A DNA stretch of 5,776 nt, from NCBI GenBank assembly GCA_018700535.1, contig JABITQ010000024.1, positions 1-5,776 on the forward strand, written 5' to 3'. Positions 4,580 through 5,776 of this stretch are shown in pieces (the stretch's first letter is position 1; the number at the start of each line of letters is the position of its first letter). Made by a program: the position numbers and the translations under genes. The stretch comes from Candidatus Uhrbacteria bacterium (GTDB lineage Bacteria > Patescibacteriota > Patescibacteriia > UBA9934 > GWF2-40-263). The notes below the pieces were generated by a model. The model made no database searches. It saw only the letters and a list, made by a program, of their open reading frames with translations, and had not been told where the DNA came from.

Positions 4580-5776
4580 ATGCAACATATTGGAGGACTC
4601 GGAGACCACTTGCGTCGCGGCGCTAGGTTTCTCATCTACACGATGGGCTTTTTAATGCCCCTGTTTTTTTTGCCGTGGACGCTTGATCCACTCGACATCA
4701 ACAAGCAGACACTGTTTGTCTTGCTGACACTCCTTGCTGCACTTTTGTGGATTGGGTCCATGATGGTTGATCGCGCAATTACCGTTCGTCGCGGATGGGT
4801 GAATGCACTGCCGCTGTTGTTGGTTGCTGCTTTCGGAATTCCCGCTTACTACTCACTCTCTCCTTACCTTTCGTGGGTGGGGCAAAGTAGCCAAGCGTAC
4901 ACATCTGCCCTCACAATGATCACTGGTGCGTTGCTCTTTTTTGTGATGAGCAATTTGTTTGCTAGTCGAAGCTCTCACAAGCTCATGCACACTGTTCTAT
5001 TATTTTCTGCCACACTTACCGCTGTGATTGGTGTCTGCTCATTGCTTGGCTGGAACATGTTCCCAGGTTCTTTGGGAGAGATTCTTGCGTTCAACACAGT
5101 AGGGACTCTTAATAGTTTGGCAATCTTTTTATCAGTCATGTCTATCTTTGCTTTAGCGACATGGTTGGCGCACAAACCAAACGATTCTTTGTTGCACGAA
5201 GGGCTACTTGGTTTATTGGAGCGAATCGCAACTCCAGTCTTAGCAATCCTCACATTCATCGCTCTACTTGCATTGGACTACTCAGTAACATGGGGAATCT
5301 TTTCTGCAGGACTTCTAGTGTTGCTAACATTTGTCGTTTTTCGATCAGGGGCATTCACTTCACGAAAACGTGTGTGGGTCCCTGGAGCATTTCTGATTGC
5401 CAGCCTACTATTCTGGTTTTTGCTTCCCTCACCTTTCACAACACAAGTCCCACTTGAGGTCTCCTTAAACCACACTTCAAGTTTGGATATCGCGAGCAAC
5501 GCACTCGGTCTCTACTCCTCCTCTTATGGATCGGGCCCCGGAACGTATCTGTTTGATTACGCACAGTTCCACGGTCAGCAAATTAATGAGACAAGTTTTT
5601 GGGCAACACGTTTTGATCGCGGATCATCGTTTGCACTCACTCTGCTTCCAACGATTGGATTTGTTGGTGTGACAGCATTTGCTTCGTTCCTACTCCTTCT
5701 ATTGTTCCGCGGTCTTCGTCAGGTATTTGTTCCAACATCTCGCGACGAATGGCTTGAATCGTTCATCCACCTCACC
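4580..5776 (+). CDS. O-antigen ligase/polymerase-like polytopic membrane protein (3' end outside window)
   Basis: The frame is open from ATG 4580 through the window end (399 residues, no stop). Hydrophobic segments lie at about 17-35, 44-62, 74-92, 108-127, 136-156, 174-197, 217-233, 236-254, 267-283 and 351-376. Between the last two is a long polar loop (284-350) with GSGPGTY at 317-323 and NET at 336-338, then RFDRGSS. This matches the Wzy/WaaL plan, where a large external loop carrying a G.GPGTF-type motif sits before the last helices; such enzymes join or polymerise lipid-linked glycans on the outer face of the membrane. The early LPWTLDPLDINKQTL stretch (31-45) and FNTVGTLNS (171-179) are features I recall from Patescibacteria members, which often continue into TPR repeats. 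An in-frame ATG at 4559 would add seven residues but overlaps the TATAAT box. A TTG at codon 11 has GGAG five bases upstream and cannot be excluded as the start. The substrate is unknown. Confidence 0.82.
   Translation, partial: MQHIGGLGDHLRRGARFLIYTMGFLMPLFFLPWTLDPLDINKQTLFVLLTLLAALLWIGSMMVDRAITVRRGWVNALPLLLVAAFGIPAYYSLSPYLSWVGQSSQAYTSALTMITGALLFFVMSNLFASRSSHKLMHTVLLFSATLTAVIGVCSLLGWNMFPGSLGEILAFNTVGTLNSLAIFLSVMSIFALATWLAHKPNDSLLHEGLLGLLERIATPVLAILTFIALLALDYSVTWGIFSAGLLVLLTFVVFRSGAFTSRKRVWVPGAFLIASLLFWFLLPSPFTTQVPLEVSLNHTSSLDIASNALGLYSSSYGSGPGTYLFDYAQFHGQQINETSFWATRFDRGSSFALTLLPTIGFVGVTAFASFLLLLLFRGLRQVFVPTSRDEWLESFIHLT

Noticed and set aside
4975..5499. Minus-strand open frames, and one plus frame in another register, inside the ligase-like gene
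   Set aside because: They overlap a continuous 399-codon frame with ten clear membrane helices and recognised motifs, so they are shadows.
1..5776. CRISPR array, tRNA, rRNA, insertion sequence or integrase
   Set aside because: There are no regularly spaced direct repeats, cloverleaf sequences, rRNA motifs, or transposase- or integrase-like frames in the window.

Overview
The window looks like a chromosomal piece from a Patescibacteria (Candidate Phyla Radiation) bacterium, probably Parcubacteria-like. This rests on two long proteins whose motif sets I recognise from such genomes. One is a giant fibre-like surface protein carrying two 'D[YF]AE...GIVS...GRVP...GD.L...AMK' modules and a Glu-rich tail. 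The other is a polytopic membrane protein with an early PLFFLPWTLDPLDINKQ motif and a late GSGPGTY loop. No marker gene is present, so the lineage is an inference. TGA works as a normal stop: one gene ends in TGA just before a terminator hairpin. That argues against the recoded Gracilibacteria and Absconditabacteria groups.

Layout. Bases 1-3006 (+) hold the 3' part of the giant fibre-like protein; its start lies outside the window. Bases 3007-3297 (+) are non-coding but unusually rich in perfect inverted repeats, including a possible H-type pseudoknot, and end in a strong intrinsic terminator. They may be a structured 3' UTR or a separate small RNA. A second terminator at 3319-3351, facing the other way, ends the minus-strand block. 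That block has two small genes of unknown function: a 185-residue protein with two membrane segments (3892-4449) and, after its own terminator, a 138-residue soluble protein (3364-3780). Both have clear GGAGG ribosome binding sites that move their starts inward from the longest reading frame. A divergent intergenic region (4450-4579) holds a TTGACA promoter for the minus-strand gene and an isolated TATAAT placed so close to the plus-strand ATG that the transcript is probably leaderless. Bases 4580-5776 (+) hold the 5' part of a ten-helix O-antigen-ligase/polymerase-like membrane protein that runs off the window.

How it fits together. The fibre-like protein and the ligase-like protein both point to the cell surface, but they are separate transcription units divided by a convergent terminator pair and a divergent promoter region, so a shared pathway is only a guess. 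Every complete transcript end in the window has its own hairpin terminator. The most interesting unexplained item is the structured, terminator-ended non-coding block at 3010-3297; the two orphan minus-strand proteins come next.
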